Source: JANQQN01 sp964519665
GTDB taxonomy: Bacteria; Myxococcota; Kuafuiibacteriia; Kuafuiibacteriales; Kuafuiibacteriaceae
Assembly: GCA_964519665.1 (NCBI GenBank)
Contig: CAZFIV010000015.1
Span: 34,788 to 98,787 of the forward strand
Direction of reading: 5' to 3'
Length of the DNA: 64,000 bases
Program-made: the position numbers and the translations under genes
Notes under the pieces: generated by a model
What the model saw: only the letters and a program-made list of their open reading frames with translations
What the model was told of the DNA's origin: nothing
Databases searched by the model: none
Shown: piece by piece, positions 7,680-16,714 of the stretch
Numbering within the stretch: the first letter of the stretch is position 1
How the letters are laid out: the number at the start of each line of letters is the position of its first letter

Positions 7680-8744
7680 ATGCCTAAAGGAAAGCTCTCG
7701 GTTGGTCTCGACATCGGTTCCGGCTCGATCAAGCTGTGCATGCTCAAGCGAGCCAAACGCGGGAACTACCAACTCCAGTCCTTCGGGATGATGCAGCTTC
7801 CCCCCGAGGCCATCGTCGACGGTGCTCTCATGAACTCGACCGCGGTCGTCGACGCGATCCAGGAACTGTTCGCCGCTCAAAAAATCCGCCATCGCGAGGT
7901 GGCGACTTCGGTGTCGGGTCACTCGGTGATCATCAAGAAAATCAACCTGCCTCAGATGACCCCCGAGGAGCTCGAAGAATCCATCCAGTGGGAAGCCGAG
8001 CAGTACATTCCCTTCGACATCAACGACGTGAACATCGACGTCCAAATCCTCAACACCGAGTCCACCCAGGCCGGGCAGATGGACGTCCTCTTGGTCGCAG
8101 CGAAAAAAGACATGGTGAATGACTACACCGAAGTCATCACCAGTGCCGGCCTGACGCCGGTCGTCGTCGACATCGACGCCTTCGCGGTCCAGAACCAGTT
8201 CGAGATCAACTATGAAGTCCCCCGGTCGGAGACCGTCGTCCTCGTCAACATTGGGGCCTCCGTTACCAACATCAACGTTCTCGCCAACGGCATATCGACG
8301 TTCACCCGCGACATTTCCATCGGCGGTACCCAGTTCACCGACGCGATCCAAAAGGCGCTCAATGTGAGCTATGACGAGGCCGAAGCCCTCAAGGTCGGCG
8401 GCGCAGGACCCGATAGCGACTCGGTGGTCCCTCAAGAAGTCGAGCGTGTGCTCCAGACCGAGTCCGAAGCGATCGCGAACGAAATCCAACGGTCGCTCGA
8501 TTTTTACGCCGCGACCTCCGCCGATGCCCACATTGCACGGATCTTCGTCAGCGGGGGCTCTGCGAAAATCCCCGCTCTGGTGAAGACCATAGAAGGACGG
8601 ACCGGCGTCCCGGTCGAAGTCCTGAACCCATTTCGGAACATCGAGGTCGCGGGGGGACGATTCAACCCCGAGTACCTGCACAGCATCGCGCCGATGGCTG
8701 CGGTCTCGGTCGGTCTGGCCCTCCGCTACCAGGCGGACAAGTAA
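7680..8744 (+). CDS. pilM: Type IV pilus assembly protein PilM
   Basis: Cytoplasmic actin/FtsA-like protein of 354 residues that binds the PilN N-terminus and links the inner-membrane alignment complex to the ATPases. The phosphate-binding signature VGLDIGSGSIK is at the N-terminus, the PilM segment QYIPFDINDVNID is in the middle, and a second nucleotide-binding stretch VLVNIGAS is followed by FVSGGSAKIP near the C-terminus. The length matches the family. It opens the pilMNOPQ operon, with a good ribosome-binding site upstream. Confidence 0.96.
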   Translation: MPKGKLSVGLDIGSGSIKLCMLKRAKRGNYQLQSFGMMQLPPEAIVDGALMNSTAVVDAIQELFAAQKIRHREVATSVSGHSVIIKKINLPQMTPEELEESIQWEAEQYIPFDINDVNIDVQILNTESTQAGQMDVLLVAAKKDMVNDYTEVITSAGLTPVVVDIDAFAVQNQFEINYEVPRSETVVLVNIGASVTNINVLANGISTFTRDISIGGTQFTDAIQKALNVSYDEAEALKVGGAGPDSDSVVPQEVERVLQTESEAIANEIQRSLDFYAATSADAHIARIFVSGGSAKIPALVKTIEGRTGVPVEVLNPFRNIEVAGGRFNPEYLHSIAPMAAVSVGLALRYQADK

Positions 8745-8768
8745 GCGAGCAGCGAGGAGACGGGACGA

Positions 8769-9317
8769 ATGATCCGCATCAACCTACTCCCGGTCCGGCA
8801 GACCCAAAAGCGCCAGACCATCCAACAGCAGCTGCTCGCGGGTGCCGCGATGGTCGTCGTAACGATCATCATCTGTATCGTTTGGCGAGCGAGCGTGGTC
8901 AGCACCTTCGAAGAGAAGGTCCGCATCCAAAAACAAAAGCAGGTCGAGCTTCAGCAGCTGCAGAAGATCATCGGCGAGGTCAACCAGTTCAACGAGACCA
9001 AGCGCGAACTTCAAGACAAGCTGAAGATCATCGAGAACCTGCGGAAGAGCAAATCCGGGCCCGTGCGGGCGATGGACGACCTCGCGACCGAGATCCCCAA
9101 TCGCGTCTGGGTCACTTCGTTCATCGAATCGGGGGGCGGGGTCACGATCGAGGGACACGCGATCGAGCACGAGGATGTCTCGGCGTTCATGAAGGCCCTG
9201 CAGAAATCGAAGTATTTCACCGGCGTTCAGCTCGGATTCTCACGCGCCTCGACTCAACGTAAGAACGTGACGCTGTACATGTTCCAGATAACCTGCCAGG
9301 TGAACTACTCGGCCTGA
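8769..9317 (+). CDS. pilN: Type IV pilus alignment protein PilN
   Basis: Bitopic inner-membrane protein of 182 residues. The N-terminal MIRINLLPVR is the conserved peptide that docks into PilM; one transmembrane helix follows (about 25-43), then a periplasmic coiled coil (45-95) and a ferredoxin-like domain. It pairs with PilO to form the alignment complex across the periplasm. It lies 24 bp after pilM with GAGGAG in the gap. Confidence 0.95.
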   Translation: MIRINLLPVRQTQKRQTIQQQLLAGAAMVVVTIIICIVWRASVVSTFEEKVRIQKQKQVELQQLQKIIGEVNQFNETKRELQDKLKIIENLRKSKSGPVRAMDDLATEIPNRVWVTSFIESGGGVTIEGHAIEHEDVSAFMKALQKSKYFTGVQLGFSRASTQRKNVTLYMFQITCQVNYSA

Positions 9318-9345
9318 GGGCCCGCGGGAACGGTGGAGTAAAGCC

Positions 9346-9960
9346 ATGGATGAAATCGTCGCCCGGGTATCCAAAGTCCCCCTGCCGCAGCGCATCTTGG
9401 TGCTGGTGCTGGTCGTGGTGATGCTGGTGCTGATCAACTACATCGCGCTGATCAGTCCCAAGGAGCAGGAGATCAAGCGCATCCAGACCTCGATCAATCA
9501 GCTCGAGAACGACCTGGTTCGAAAGAGGGCCATCGCCCGGAACCTCTCGCGGTATCGAATCGAGGTCGAGCGCCTGAAGCAGCGCCTCAACGAGGCGCTC
9601 ACCCTGCTTCCGAATGAAGCCGAAATCCCAGAGCTCCTGCAGAAGGTCGCCGCCCTCGTAGAGCAGTCCGACTGCCAAATGGGCAAATTCGAGCCGAAAC
9701 CCGAGGTCGACGTTCAGTTCTACGCGCGCATCCCCGTGAGAATGCAGATCAGCGGCAATTACCACTCGATCGCGGTCTTCTTCGATAAGGTTTCGAAGCT
9801 CGCGCGTATCGTGAACGTCACTGATATCACGCTCAGCAAGCCCAAAATCGAGAACCAAAAAGTGATGCTCGAGGCGGAGTTCATCGCGACGACCTTCAAG
9901 TTCCTCGAAGAAAAGCGGGACAAAGCCCCCCCCGGTCCCTCGACTGGGTTCCAGCAGTAG
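9346..9960 (+). CDS. pilO: Type IV pilus alignment protein PilO
   Basis: A 204-residue bitopic protein: short cytoplasmic N-terminus, one membrane helix (about 18-38), a periplasmic coiled coil rich in Lys, Arg and Glu (40-95) and a C-terminal ferredoxin-like domain. It forms a heterodimer with PilN and contacts PilP. Order and spacing (28 bp after pilN, 10 bp before pilP) are those of the canonical operon. Confidence 0.95.
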   Translation: MDEIVARVSKVPLPQRILVLVLVVVMLVLINYIALISPKEQEIKRIQTSINQLENDLVRKRAIARNLSRYRIEVERLKQRLNEALTLLPNEAEIPELLQKVAALVEQSDCQMGKFEPKPEVDVQFYARIPVRMQISGNYHSIAVFFDKVSKLARIVNVTDITLSKPKIENQKVMLEAEFIATTFKFLEEKRDKAPPGPSTGFQQ

Positions 9961-9970
9961 AGGCCAGCCC

Positions 9971-10597
9971 ATGAGTTTTGAAGTTGTCACCCGCCCCGCT
10001 CCGTCGATGCCGACCCGGCTGCTGGGTCGCCGGGTGCTCGGCCTCGTGTTCTTGTTGACCGCCGCGGGGCTGACGGCGTGCTTTCCGGGCAAGTCGAACC
10101 GCAAGCCTCGAACCCCCTCCAAAGCCGAGCGCTCGCTTCAACGGCTGACCACGGGAACCACCGACGAGGCCCCACCCCCCGCCGAGCCGGCACCCACCAC
10201 GTCGACGCCCCAGGTGATGAACGAGGAAGAACCCGACATCGCTTACGCCTACTCGCCCATCGGCAAACGCGACCCGTTCCGCTCGCTCTTCGACGAATAC
10301 GACGAAGACGAATCGGAAAAACAGCTTACCGAACTGCAACGCTATGAACTCGACCAGCTGAAGCTGGTCGCGATCGTTTCCCGCATCGCTACGCCGTACG
10401 CCATGGTCGAAGACCCAGCCGGGAAAGGGCACTCGCTCACCCGCGGTACGCTGATCGGGAAGAACTGGGGTCGAGTTGCGGCCATCACCCCGGATTGCGT
10501 GACCGTCAAAGAGGAATACCGCGATTATACCGGCCGAAAAGTGACCAACAAGACGTCCATGTGCCTGCCCAAGCCAGAGGACGTAGAAGTTGATTGA
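9971..10597 (+). CDS. pilP: Type IV pilus lipoprotein PilP
   Basis: A 208-residue lipoprotein with signal peptide and lipobox LTAC (lipidated Cys37), followed by a disordered linker rich in Pro and Thr and the beta-sandwich HR domain near the C-terminus (YSPIGKRDPFRSL through the segment on calcium-free GTLIGKNWGRV). PilP is anchored in the inner membrane, binds PilN/PilO and contacts the N domains of PilQ. An ATG at codon 13 is an alternative start that gives a more typical leader length. Confidence 0.93.
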   Translation: MSFEVVTRPAPSMPTRLLGRRVLGLVFLLTAAGLTACFPGKSNRKPRTPSKAERSLQRLTTGTTDEAPPPAEPAPTTSTPQVMNEEEPDIAYAYSPIGKRDPFRSLFDEYDEDESEKQLTELQRYELDQLKLVAIVSRIATPYAMVEDPAGKGHSLTRGTLIGKNWGRVAAITPDCVTVKEEYRDYTGRKVTNKTSMCLPKPEDVEVD

Positions 10598-10640
10598 AGC
10601 GTCGAGCATGACGACGACTCGCCGGGAGGGGACTGCCCAA

Positions 10641-13307
10641 ATGACGACTCAGCCGATCCGACGGACGCTCGTGGCCTTAGCCGCGACTGGTCTGCTCGCC
10701 GTAGTACCGAGCACCTCCGCTTACGCGGGGGGAGAGCCGGTACTCGTCGAGAGTATCGACATCCGGGGCACCGGCGACGTTCGAGAGGTCGTTGTCCGCA
10801 CCTCGAAGAAGCCTACCTTTTCCGTATTCCGTCTCGCCGAGCCCTTCCGAGTGCTCGTCGACGTGAACGACGCCACCATGCGCCGCCCCTCCGACCTCCA
10901 GAGGGTCAATGACGGGCAGGTTCAGTACATCGCGACGACGCAGTTCAACGATGAAGGGTCATCGATCCTGCGGGTCGAAGTCGCCATCGACCACGCGGTT
11001 CCGTACAGCGCGCGGGCCGAGGGCAATGCGGTGATCCTGACCATCGGCTCCGAGACCCCCGTGCCGGGGCGTGGAGCTTCGGCGGCCCCGCCGGCCCAAA
11101 CTCCCGGCGCGACCAAGATCGGTCAGCTCATCCGCCGCATGCGCAGGAAGACCGCGGTGGTCAGCGCCCCGGCGGAAGGCGCCGACGTCAGCTCGGCTCA
11201 AGTCGTGACCGAACGCCTCGAAGATCCGCCGCGGCTGGTGATCGACGTCGCGGGCGTCTCCATCGCACCGAAGTGGCAGCGCATTCGCATCAACCGCAAT
11301 GGCGTCAAAACGGTACGAGTGGCCGACAAGGGTGGTAGCGTTCGCATCGTCCTCGACCTGGCGAGCGCGGTCGCCAAGCCGGTCGCCGATATTCGGACTT
11401 TCGGCGGCCGCTTCGAAATCTTGATCGACCCCGCGGCGCCCGAGCGCTCCCTGAGCGTGGCGGAAGCCTCCGAAGGCGATATGCCCGACCCCATCGCGCT
11501 GCCCGAGCGTCGGGGACGGGCAGAGGCCCCTGTAGCGCAGGTCGAAGTCGACCCCGCAGAGGCCTCCCCCGTCTCCGCGACCCGCACCGTGATGGTCCAA
11601 GACGTTCTGTTCGAGCCGAAAGACGGCTTCGTTCGGCTGACCCTGGTCCTCGAAGACGAGAGCGCCCGGGTGGTTCCGGAGGCCAGCGAGAGCAGCACGC
11701 CCATCCTGCGGGTGCTCGGCGCTCGGCTGCCCTTGACCCTCGAACGAACGCTCGACGTCACCGAGGTTGCGCCGGGGGTGCTCGACGCGATCAGCACGTA
11801 CAACGAGCGGGGCAATACCACGATCGTCGCCAACATTCGCCCGGGCACCGAGCACCGCCACTGGCGCAAGGGCAATCGTTTGATGTGGGATTTCCGCAAT
11901 CGTTCGGTCCCCCTCACCCAGCGCCTTCTGTACGACGAGCGCAGCACCGCCGGTTACCAGGCCAGCACGGCGGCGCTGACGATCTCCAAGGCGATGCCCG
12001 CGCAGCGACGCGTTCGCTACACGGGCCGTCGCATCTCGCTCGACCTTCAGAACGCCGACATCCAAAACGTTCTGCGCCTGCTGGCCGACGTCTCCAAGCT
12101 CAACATCGTCGCTGCCGACGACGTGAACGGCAAGATCACCATCAAGCTCCGCAACGTGCCTTGGGACCAGGCGCTCGACATCATCCTGCGCTCGAAACAG
12201 CTCGATAAGGTCCGCAACGGCAATATCATCCGGGTCGCGCCGATCACCGTGCTTCAGGAGGAAGAGGACCTGCGGGTCAAGCGCGCCAAGTCGCGGGTCC
12301 AGCTCGAACCTCTCAGCGTCCGTTTGATTCCGGTCAGCTACGCGGTGGCGGCGGAGGTGGCGCCTCAGGTCCAGGCGCTGCTGTCCGAACGAGGTAAGGT
12401 CAACATCGACAAACGAACCAACGTGCTCGTGGTCGAGGACATCCAGGAGGTGCTCATCAAGGTCGAGCGCCTCGTCCGGACCCTCGATACGCAGACCCCG
12501 CAGGTGCTGATCGAAGCCCGGATCGTTGAAGCGCGTTCGAACTTCTCGCGCGAACTCGGCATCCAATGGGGCGGCCAGTTCATCGCTTCTCAGCAAACGG
12601 GCAACTCGACGGGCCTGAGCTTCCCGAACCTGGTCCGGGTCGCTGGTGGTGCCGACGACCAGCAGAACCAGGTTGTCAACGGCGTTCAGCCGCTGCCGTT
12701 CTATGCGGTCAACCTGCCGGCGACGGTCGGCGCGGGCACCGGTGGCGCGCTCGGCTTTACCCTCGGTTCGGTGGGCGGGTCGGCTCTCGTGAACATCCGG
12801 CTCTCGGCTGCGGAGTCTCAAGGCAAGGTCAAGATCATCTCTGCGCCCAAGGTCGTGACGCTCGACAACGCCCAAGCTCGCATCTTGTCGGGTGAACGAG
12901 TGCCGATCACCGTCATCACCGCGAACGGGCCGACCACTCGCTTCATCGAGGCCAATCTCGAGCTGAACGTGACCCCCCACGTTACGCAAGACGGGTCGAT
13001 CCTGATGAACATCATCGCTCGCAAGAACGAGCTGTCCGACCGGGTCGACAACCTTGGTGTTCCCGGCATCATCACCAATGAAGCGACCACCGAGATGATC
13101 GTTCGCGATGGCGACACCGCGGTTCTCGGCGGGATCTACCGCCGTACGGCGAGCGAAAACGAGTCGTACGTCCCGTGGCTCGGAAAGATCCCGGTTCTTG
13201 GCTGGCTGTTCAAGAATCGCTCCCGCAGCGACGCTCGCAACGAGCTCCTTATCTTCATCTCGCCTCGAATCGTGAACCGGTCCGCGGCGCTCGTGAACCC
13301 TAACTGA
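10641..13307 (+). CDS. pilQ: Type IV pilus secretin PilQ
   Basis: Outer-membrane secretin through which the pilus passes, 888 residues from the chosen ATG. A Sec signal peptide ends near SAYA. Three AMIN-type peptidoglycan-binding regions follow (about 33-130, 170-265 and 315-425), as I recall for M. xanthus PilQ, then the STN/N0 domain (about 460-535), an N1 domain and the C-terminal secretin core (about 690-885) with VPWLGKIPVLGWLFKN near the end. The ATG at 10641 is preferred because GGGAGGGG lies 9 nt upstream; in-frame starts at 10590 (TTG) and 10608 (ATG) would lengthen the signal peptide. It closes pilMNOPQ. Confidence 0.95.
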   Translation: MTTQPIRRTLVALAATGLLAVVPSTSAYAGGEPVLVESIDIRGTGDVREVVVRTSKKPTFSVFRLAEPFRVLVDVNDATMRRPSDLQRVNDGQVQYIATTQFNDEGSSILRVEVAIDHAVPYSARAEGNAVILTIGSETPVPGRGASAAPPAQTPGATKIGQLIRRMRRKTAVVSAPAEGADVSSAQVVTERLEDPPRLVIDVAGVSIAPKWQRIRINRNGVKTVRVADKGGSVRIVLDLASAVAKPVADIRTFGGRFEILIDPAAPERSLSVAEASEGDMPDPIALPERRGRAEAPVAQVEVDPAEASPVSATRTVMVQDVLFEPKDGFVRLTLVLEDESARVVPEASESSTPILRVLGARLPLTLERTLDVTEVAPGVLDAISTYNERGNTTIVANIRPGTEHRHWRKGNRLMWDFRNRSVPLTQRLLYDERSTAGYQASTAALTISKAMPAQRRVRYTGRRISLDLQNADIQNVLRLLADVSKLNIVAADDVNGKITIKLRNVPWDQALDIILRSKQLDKVRNGNIIRVAPITVLQEEEDLRVKRAKSRVQLEPLSVRLIPVSYAVAAEVAPQVQALLSERGKVNIDKRTNVLVVEDIQEVLIKVERLVRTLDTQTPQVLIEARIVEARSNFSRELGIQWGGQFIASQQTGNSTGLSFPNLVRVAGGADDQQNQVVNGVQPLPFYAVNLPATVGAGTGGALGFTLGSVGGSALVNIRLSAAESQGKVKIISAPKVVTLDNAQARILSGERVPITVITANGPTTRFIEANLELNVTPHVTQDGSILMNIIARKNELSDRVDNLGVPGIITNEATTEMIVRDGDTAVLGGIYRRTASENESYVPWLGKIPVLGWLFKNRSRSDARNELLIFISPRIVNRSAALVNPN

Positions 13308-13350
13308 GCGAGCGTCACAGTCGCGACCGCGTTCAGGGCCCGAACCTCTC

Positions 13351-14964
13351 ATGACCCTCCGTCCAGCGAGCCAAGATGGTCGCCAGACCGTGTTTCTGGC
13401 GGGACCACCGGGTGCCGGTAAGTCGACCGCGGCGACGGCCATCGCGGGTCGTTTAGGCCTCGGATCGACGGACCTGGACGCTCGCGTGGAGGAGCTCACG
13501 GGCGTCCCACCGGGCGAATTGATCCGGTCACACGGAGAGGCGGTCTTTCGGTCCCGGGAGCTCGAAGCCATTCTCGAGCTCCCGCCGACCCCTCAGGTGG
13601 TCGCCCTCGGCGGCGGTACCCTGACCCAAGAGGCAGCGCGAGGCGAGGTGCGTGCCCGGGGCGTATTGGTCGGGCTCGACATGAGCGCGGAAGCCCTCTG
13701 GAGACGCTTGAGCAGTCCTGATCATCGGGGTCCTGATCATCGGGGACCGGCGGCGGACCGTCCGCTCCTCGCGGGGGCTTCGATCGACGGCGTTCGCTCG
13801 ATGCTCGACCAGCGTCAACGAGCCTACGCGTCCGTCGACCGACGGATCGACGCCGAGCAGAGCGTAGAGGCGGTCAGCGATGCGATCATCGAGGCGATCG
13901 ACGACCTCCACCTGATTCCGATCACGGTTAGTCAACAGCGCTCCCGGGTGCTGGTCGGTCGAGGTCTTCAGCAGAGTCTGGTGGGCGCGGTCGCTCATCT
14001 GAACCCCCGGCGTCCGGTCGTCGTCATCACCGACGGCGGCATTCCGGACTCCGCCCGCCGTGCCTGGGTCGAGCCGCTGGCGGCCTGGGGCCACCTCGTC
14101 CTGATCGAGGGACCCGGCGGCGAAGCCATGAAGAGCTGGAGCCGGCTCGGCGAGGTGCTGGAGCGGGCTTTGGCCGCCGGAGCCGGCCGTCAGAGCGTCG
14201 TGGTGGGCATCGGAGGCGGAGCCACCTGCGACCTAGCGGGCATGACGGCCGGGCTTCTCGGCCGAGGAGCGCCGCTCGTGCTGGTGCCATCGACGCTGCT
14301 CGCGCAGGTCGACGCTTCGGTGGGGGGCAAAGCGGCGGTCAATGCGGAGGCCGGACGAAACCTCATCGGATGCTTTCACGCCGCCCACGACGTCTTGGTC
14401 GACCTCGATTTGCTGGTTTCGCTCAGCGACGAGGAGCGAAGGTCGGGCCTCGCCGAGTTGGTCAAGATGGCGGCGCTGTTCGACGAATCGTTGTTCGATC
14501 GGGTCGTCGAACGCACCCCGCTGTCGCCGGCCATGGTGGCCCGAGCGGTGCAGCTGAAGGCCGAGGTCGTCGCCAGGGACCCCTTCGAGAAGAACGAACG
14601 GCGGCTCTTGAACTTTGGGCATACGCTGGCTCACGGCATCGAAGCGGCCTCGAACTACGAATGGCGACACGGCGAGGCGGTGGCGGTTGGGATCGCGGCC
14701 ATCACCCGATGGGCAGCCGCTGAAAAATGGATGGACGCCGGCACCAGAGACCGTCTACTGCACGGACTGACCACCTTGGGACTGCCCGTGTCAGCGCCGA
14801 CCCAGCTCTTGACGGAAGCCGTGGGCTTTCTGGGCCAAGACAAAAAGGCAGCCGGCGACAGAATCACCGTGGTGACGCTGCGTGCGTTGGAGCAGCCGAT
14901 CCTTCGAGAGATAAGCCTTGCGACAGTGCAGAAGGCGCTTCTGCAGCACGGAGGGGAGCAATGA
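13351..14964 (+). CDS. aroKB: Shikimate kinase / 3-dehydroquinate synthase fusion
   Basis: A 537-residue bifunctional enzyme of the shikimate pathway. Residues ~10-175 are shikimate kinase: Walker A GPPGAGKST, DLD, FRSRE and GGGT shikimate/nucleotide sites and the lid segment RPLL. Residues ~185-530 are 3-dehydroquinate synthase: NAD-binding GIGGGATCDLAG, substrate loop PSTLLAQVDASVGGKAAVN, and metal ligands in LAELVKMA, NFGHTLAHG and WRHGEA. aroK and aroB commonly follow pilMNOPQ as separate genes in other Proteobacteria; here they are one frame. An in-frame 15-bp duplication lies just before RPLL. The last 4 bp overlap the lipoprotein gene (ATGA). Confidence 0.93.
   Translation: MTLRPASQDGRQTVFLAGPPGAGKSTAATAIAGRLGLGSTDLDARVEELTGVPPGELIRSHGEAVFRSRELEAILELPPTPQVVALGGGTLTQEAARGEVRARGVLVGLDMSAEALWRRLSSPDHRGPDHRGPAADRPLLAGASIDGVRSMLDQRQRAYASVDRRIDAEQSVEAVSDAIIEAIDDLHLIPITVSQQRSRVLVGRGLQQSLVGAVAHLNPRRPVVVITDGGIPDSARRAWVEPLAAWGHLVLIEGPGGEAMKSWSRLGEVLERALAAGAGRQSVVVGIGGGATCDLAGMTAGLLGRGAPLVLVPSTLLAQVDASVGGKAAVNAEAGRNLIGCFHAAHDVLVDLDLLVSLSDEERRSGLAELVKMAALFDESLFDRVVERTPLSPAMVARAVQLKAEVVARDPFEKNERRLLNFGHTLAHGIEAASNYEWRHGEAVAVGIAAITRWAAAEKWMDAGTRDRLLHGLTTLGLPVSAPTQLLTEAVGFLGQDKKAAGDRITVVTLRALEQPILREISLATVQKALLQHGGEQ
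13716..13745 (+). repeat. 15-bp in-frame tandem duplication in the kinase lid
   Basis: TCCTGATCATCGGGG occurs twice head to tail, encoding PDHRG twice between the kinase beta-alpha core and the RPLL motif. The length is a multiple of three, so the frame is kept. Confidence 0.9.
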
Positions 14965-15875
14965 AGAGGTTTGTGCTTGGTATGACGGCCATCGGGGCGT
15001 TCGCGTTGTTCGCCTGCGACAACGTCGAGTTCGGTCTGGTCGTCGAAGAAGTTCCGCCACCGGATGACGACTGTGGCTTCGAGCCGGGGGTCGCCGACTG
15101 GCCGCTGGTCTACGACAGCGAGCGGATGGGCCAAATGTTCATCCCGACCGAAGTGACGAACGTCCTGTCGGACGCGCCAACCCAGATCGTCGCCAACGAC
15201 CCGATCCTGTTGTCGACGCCTCCGCTGTCGGTGACCCCTCTTCGATTCGACTTTCGGTGGGAGTGTGACTCCAATGGGTTCACCGCTGGTCAGGGGCCCC
15301 TGATCCTCCCCGCCTTCTCGACCGAGAATCCGTTCTGCCTCGACAACCGCGATGATGCGAACAGCGATTTCGCCGGATTCGACGTGGTCACTGCCAACGG
15401 CGCACCGATCAGTCCCAGCGATACCGGCATCTGGACATTCGATGCGATCACCCCTCAGCTCGGAGCTCAGTTCAACGTTGCGTTCCGCCTCGCGGAGCTG
15501 TCGGAAGACTGCTGCAACCTGGCCGGCGGCTGCCAGAACGCCCCCAACTTCGCCAATCAGGGTGCATGTGCGGATCTGCAGATCCTCCTGGATTCAGTGG
15601 CGGAAGGCCAGTACAGCGTCCAGCAGCCCGAGACGGTCAACATTTGGGGTCCCTACGTGGTGTATACACCCCAAGGTACCAACGAAGCGGGCCGGACTAT
15701 CATCCCTAGCTTCCCGCTCCGGATTCGCGGCGTCTACGAAGGCATCACCGCGGCCGGCGACCTGATCACCTCGACCGAATTCGTTCGGGCCATCGGCATC
15801 TGCAAGGGTGATCCGGTCGGCACTGGTTTCCTGGGTGCGTGCACCAACGACGACACCATCCAGTGCTTTCAGTAG
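14961..15875 (+). CDS. Lipoprotein of unknown function
   Basis: A 304-residue predicted lipoprotein: short basic start, hydrophobic stretch and lipobox FALFAC with lipidated Cys19, followed by an acidic, Pro-rich tether and a beta-rich domain with several Cys pairs (including CCNLAGGC near residue 190). The ATG at 14961 overlaps the aroKB stop by 4 bp and has GAGGGGAG just upstream, so translation is probably coupled. No family was recognised. The Asp after the lipid-anchored Cys would favour inner-membrane retention by the E. coli rule, which may not hold in this lineage. Confidence 0.8.
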   Translation: MKRFVLGMTAIGAFALFACDNVEFGLVVEEVPPPDDDCGFEPGVADWPLVYDSERMGQMFIPTEVTNVLSDAPTQIVANDPILLSTPPLSVTPLRFDFRWECDSNGFTAGQGPLILPAFSTENPFCLDNRDDANSDFAGFDVVTANGAPISPSDTGIWTFDAITPQLGAQFNVAFRLAELSEDCCNLAGGCQNAPNFANQGACADLQILLDSVAEGQYSVQQPETVNIWGPYVVYTPQGTNEAGRTIIPSFPLRIRGVYEGITAAGDLITSTEFVRAIGICKGDPVGTGFLGACTNDDTIQCFQ

Positions 15876-15896
15876 CTGATTCCCTGAGGTCCCCAG

Positions 15897-16265
15897 GTGC
15901 TCCGCGAACCGCTGGAAGAACTATGCAGGCGACTCGACGGCGCGCTCGCGGCGTCGGTCGTCGGCGTTGATGGCGTACCCGTCGATGCTGTTCGCGCGTC
16001 CGACGCGGTGTCCGAGGATCAAGTCGAAGAGCTGTGGGTCGAATATGCCTCCCTGCTTCGGCAGATCCGCAACAGCGCGCAGATGCTGGCCGCCGGGCAA
16101 CTCGAGGAGCTCCTCCTGTCCTCCGACCGTCTAGTTACGATAATTCGACCGCTCACCGCCGAGACTTTCCTGGCGTTCGGAATGCGCGCTGACGCCAGCT
16201 GCGGACGGGCCCGATACTTGTGTCGAGTCACTGCCCCGCGCCTTCTCGAAGAGCTCACTCGATGA
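15897..16265 (+). CDS. Roadblock/LC7-like small protein
   Basis: A 122-residue protein starting at a GTG 21 bp after the lipoprotein stop. The pattern (N-terminal helix, strand AASVVGVDGVPVDAV, central helix, strands LVTIIRPLTAETFLAFGM, C-terminal helix) fits the Roadblock/LC7 fold of small-GTPase partners such as MglB. No partner GTPase is encoded nearby. The last 4 bp overlap aroQ. Family assignment is by pattern only and is less certain than for the neighbours. Confidence 0.7.
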   Translation: MLREPLEELCRRLDGALAASVVGVDGVPVDAVRASDAVSEDQVEELWVEYASLLRQIRNSAQMLAAGQLEELLLSSDRLVTIIRPLTAETFLAFGMRADASCGRARYLCRVTAPRLLEELTR

Positions 16266-16714
16266 CCCAGGTGACCGTTCTGCATGGCCCAAACCTCAAT
16301 CTCCTCGGCCAGCGGGAACCGGAGCTGTATGGCCGGCTCACCATGGACGCGCTCGACACGACCCTTCGAGAAGACGGCGCAGCGCTGGGCCTCGAGGTGA
16401 CGTGCGCCCAGACCAACCGCGAAGGCGAGCTGGTCGACCTCATTCAGGGGTGCTTACAGGGGACCAGAGCCCTCATTCTCAATCCTGCAGCCTACACCCA
16501 TACGTCGGTGGCGGTCCGTGACGCAGTGCTCGCGATTCGGGACCGAGTGATCGTGGTCGAGGTTCACCTGACCATCCCGGGTGGGCGCGAACCGTTTCGC
16601 CAAACGAATCTTCTGGCCGACGTTGTCCATGGACGTATCGAAGGGTTCGGCGGCGAGTCATATAGGCTTGCCCTTCGGGCCGCTTCGACGCTAATCGCTT
16701 CCCGTGGCGATTGA
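16262..16714 (+). CDS. aroQ: Type II 3-dehydroquinate dehydratase
   Basis: Dodecameric enzyme converting 3-dehydroquinate to 3-dehydroshikimate, the step after AroB. The 150-residue protein has GPNLNLLGQREPELYG with the catalytic Arg and Tyr, NPAAYTHTSVAVRDA with the substrate-binding Asn and His, and EVHL with the second catalytic His. The usual HLSNVHARE segment is altered to HLTIPGGRE, a departure in the substrate loop, with the downstream Arg (PFRQ) kept. The ATG overlaps the preceding gene by 4 bp and the end overlaps efp by 11 bp. Confidence 0.93.
   Translation: MTQVTVLHGPNLNLLGQREPELYGRLTMDALDTTLREDGAALGLEVTCAQTNREGELVDLIQGCLQGTRALILNPAAYTHTSVAVRDAVLAIRDRVIVVEVHLTIPGGREPFRQTNLLADVVHGRIEGFGGESYRLALRAASTLIASRGD

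Noticed and set aside
7191..8681. 496-residue antisense frame over pilM
   Set aside because: Covers pilM and its spacer, with shadow composition and no motifs.
10959..13571. 870-residue open frame antisense to pilQ
   Set aside because: Rich in Arg, Asp and His with no family motifs; it mirrors the codon pattern of pilQ, which is certain on the other strand. Long antisense frames are expected in this GC-rich DNA.
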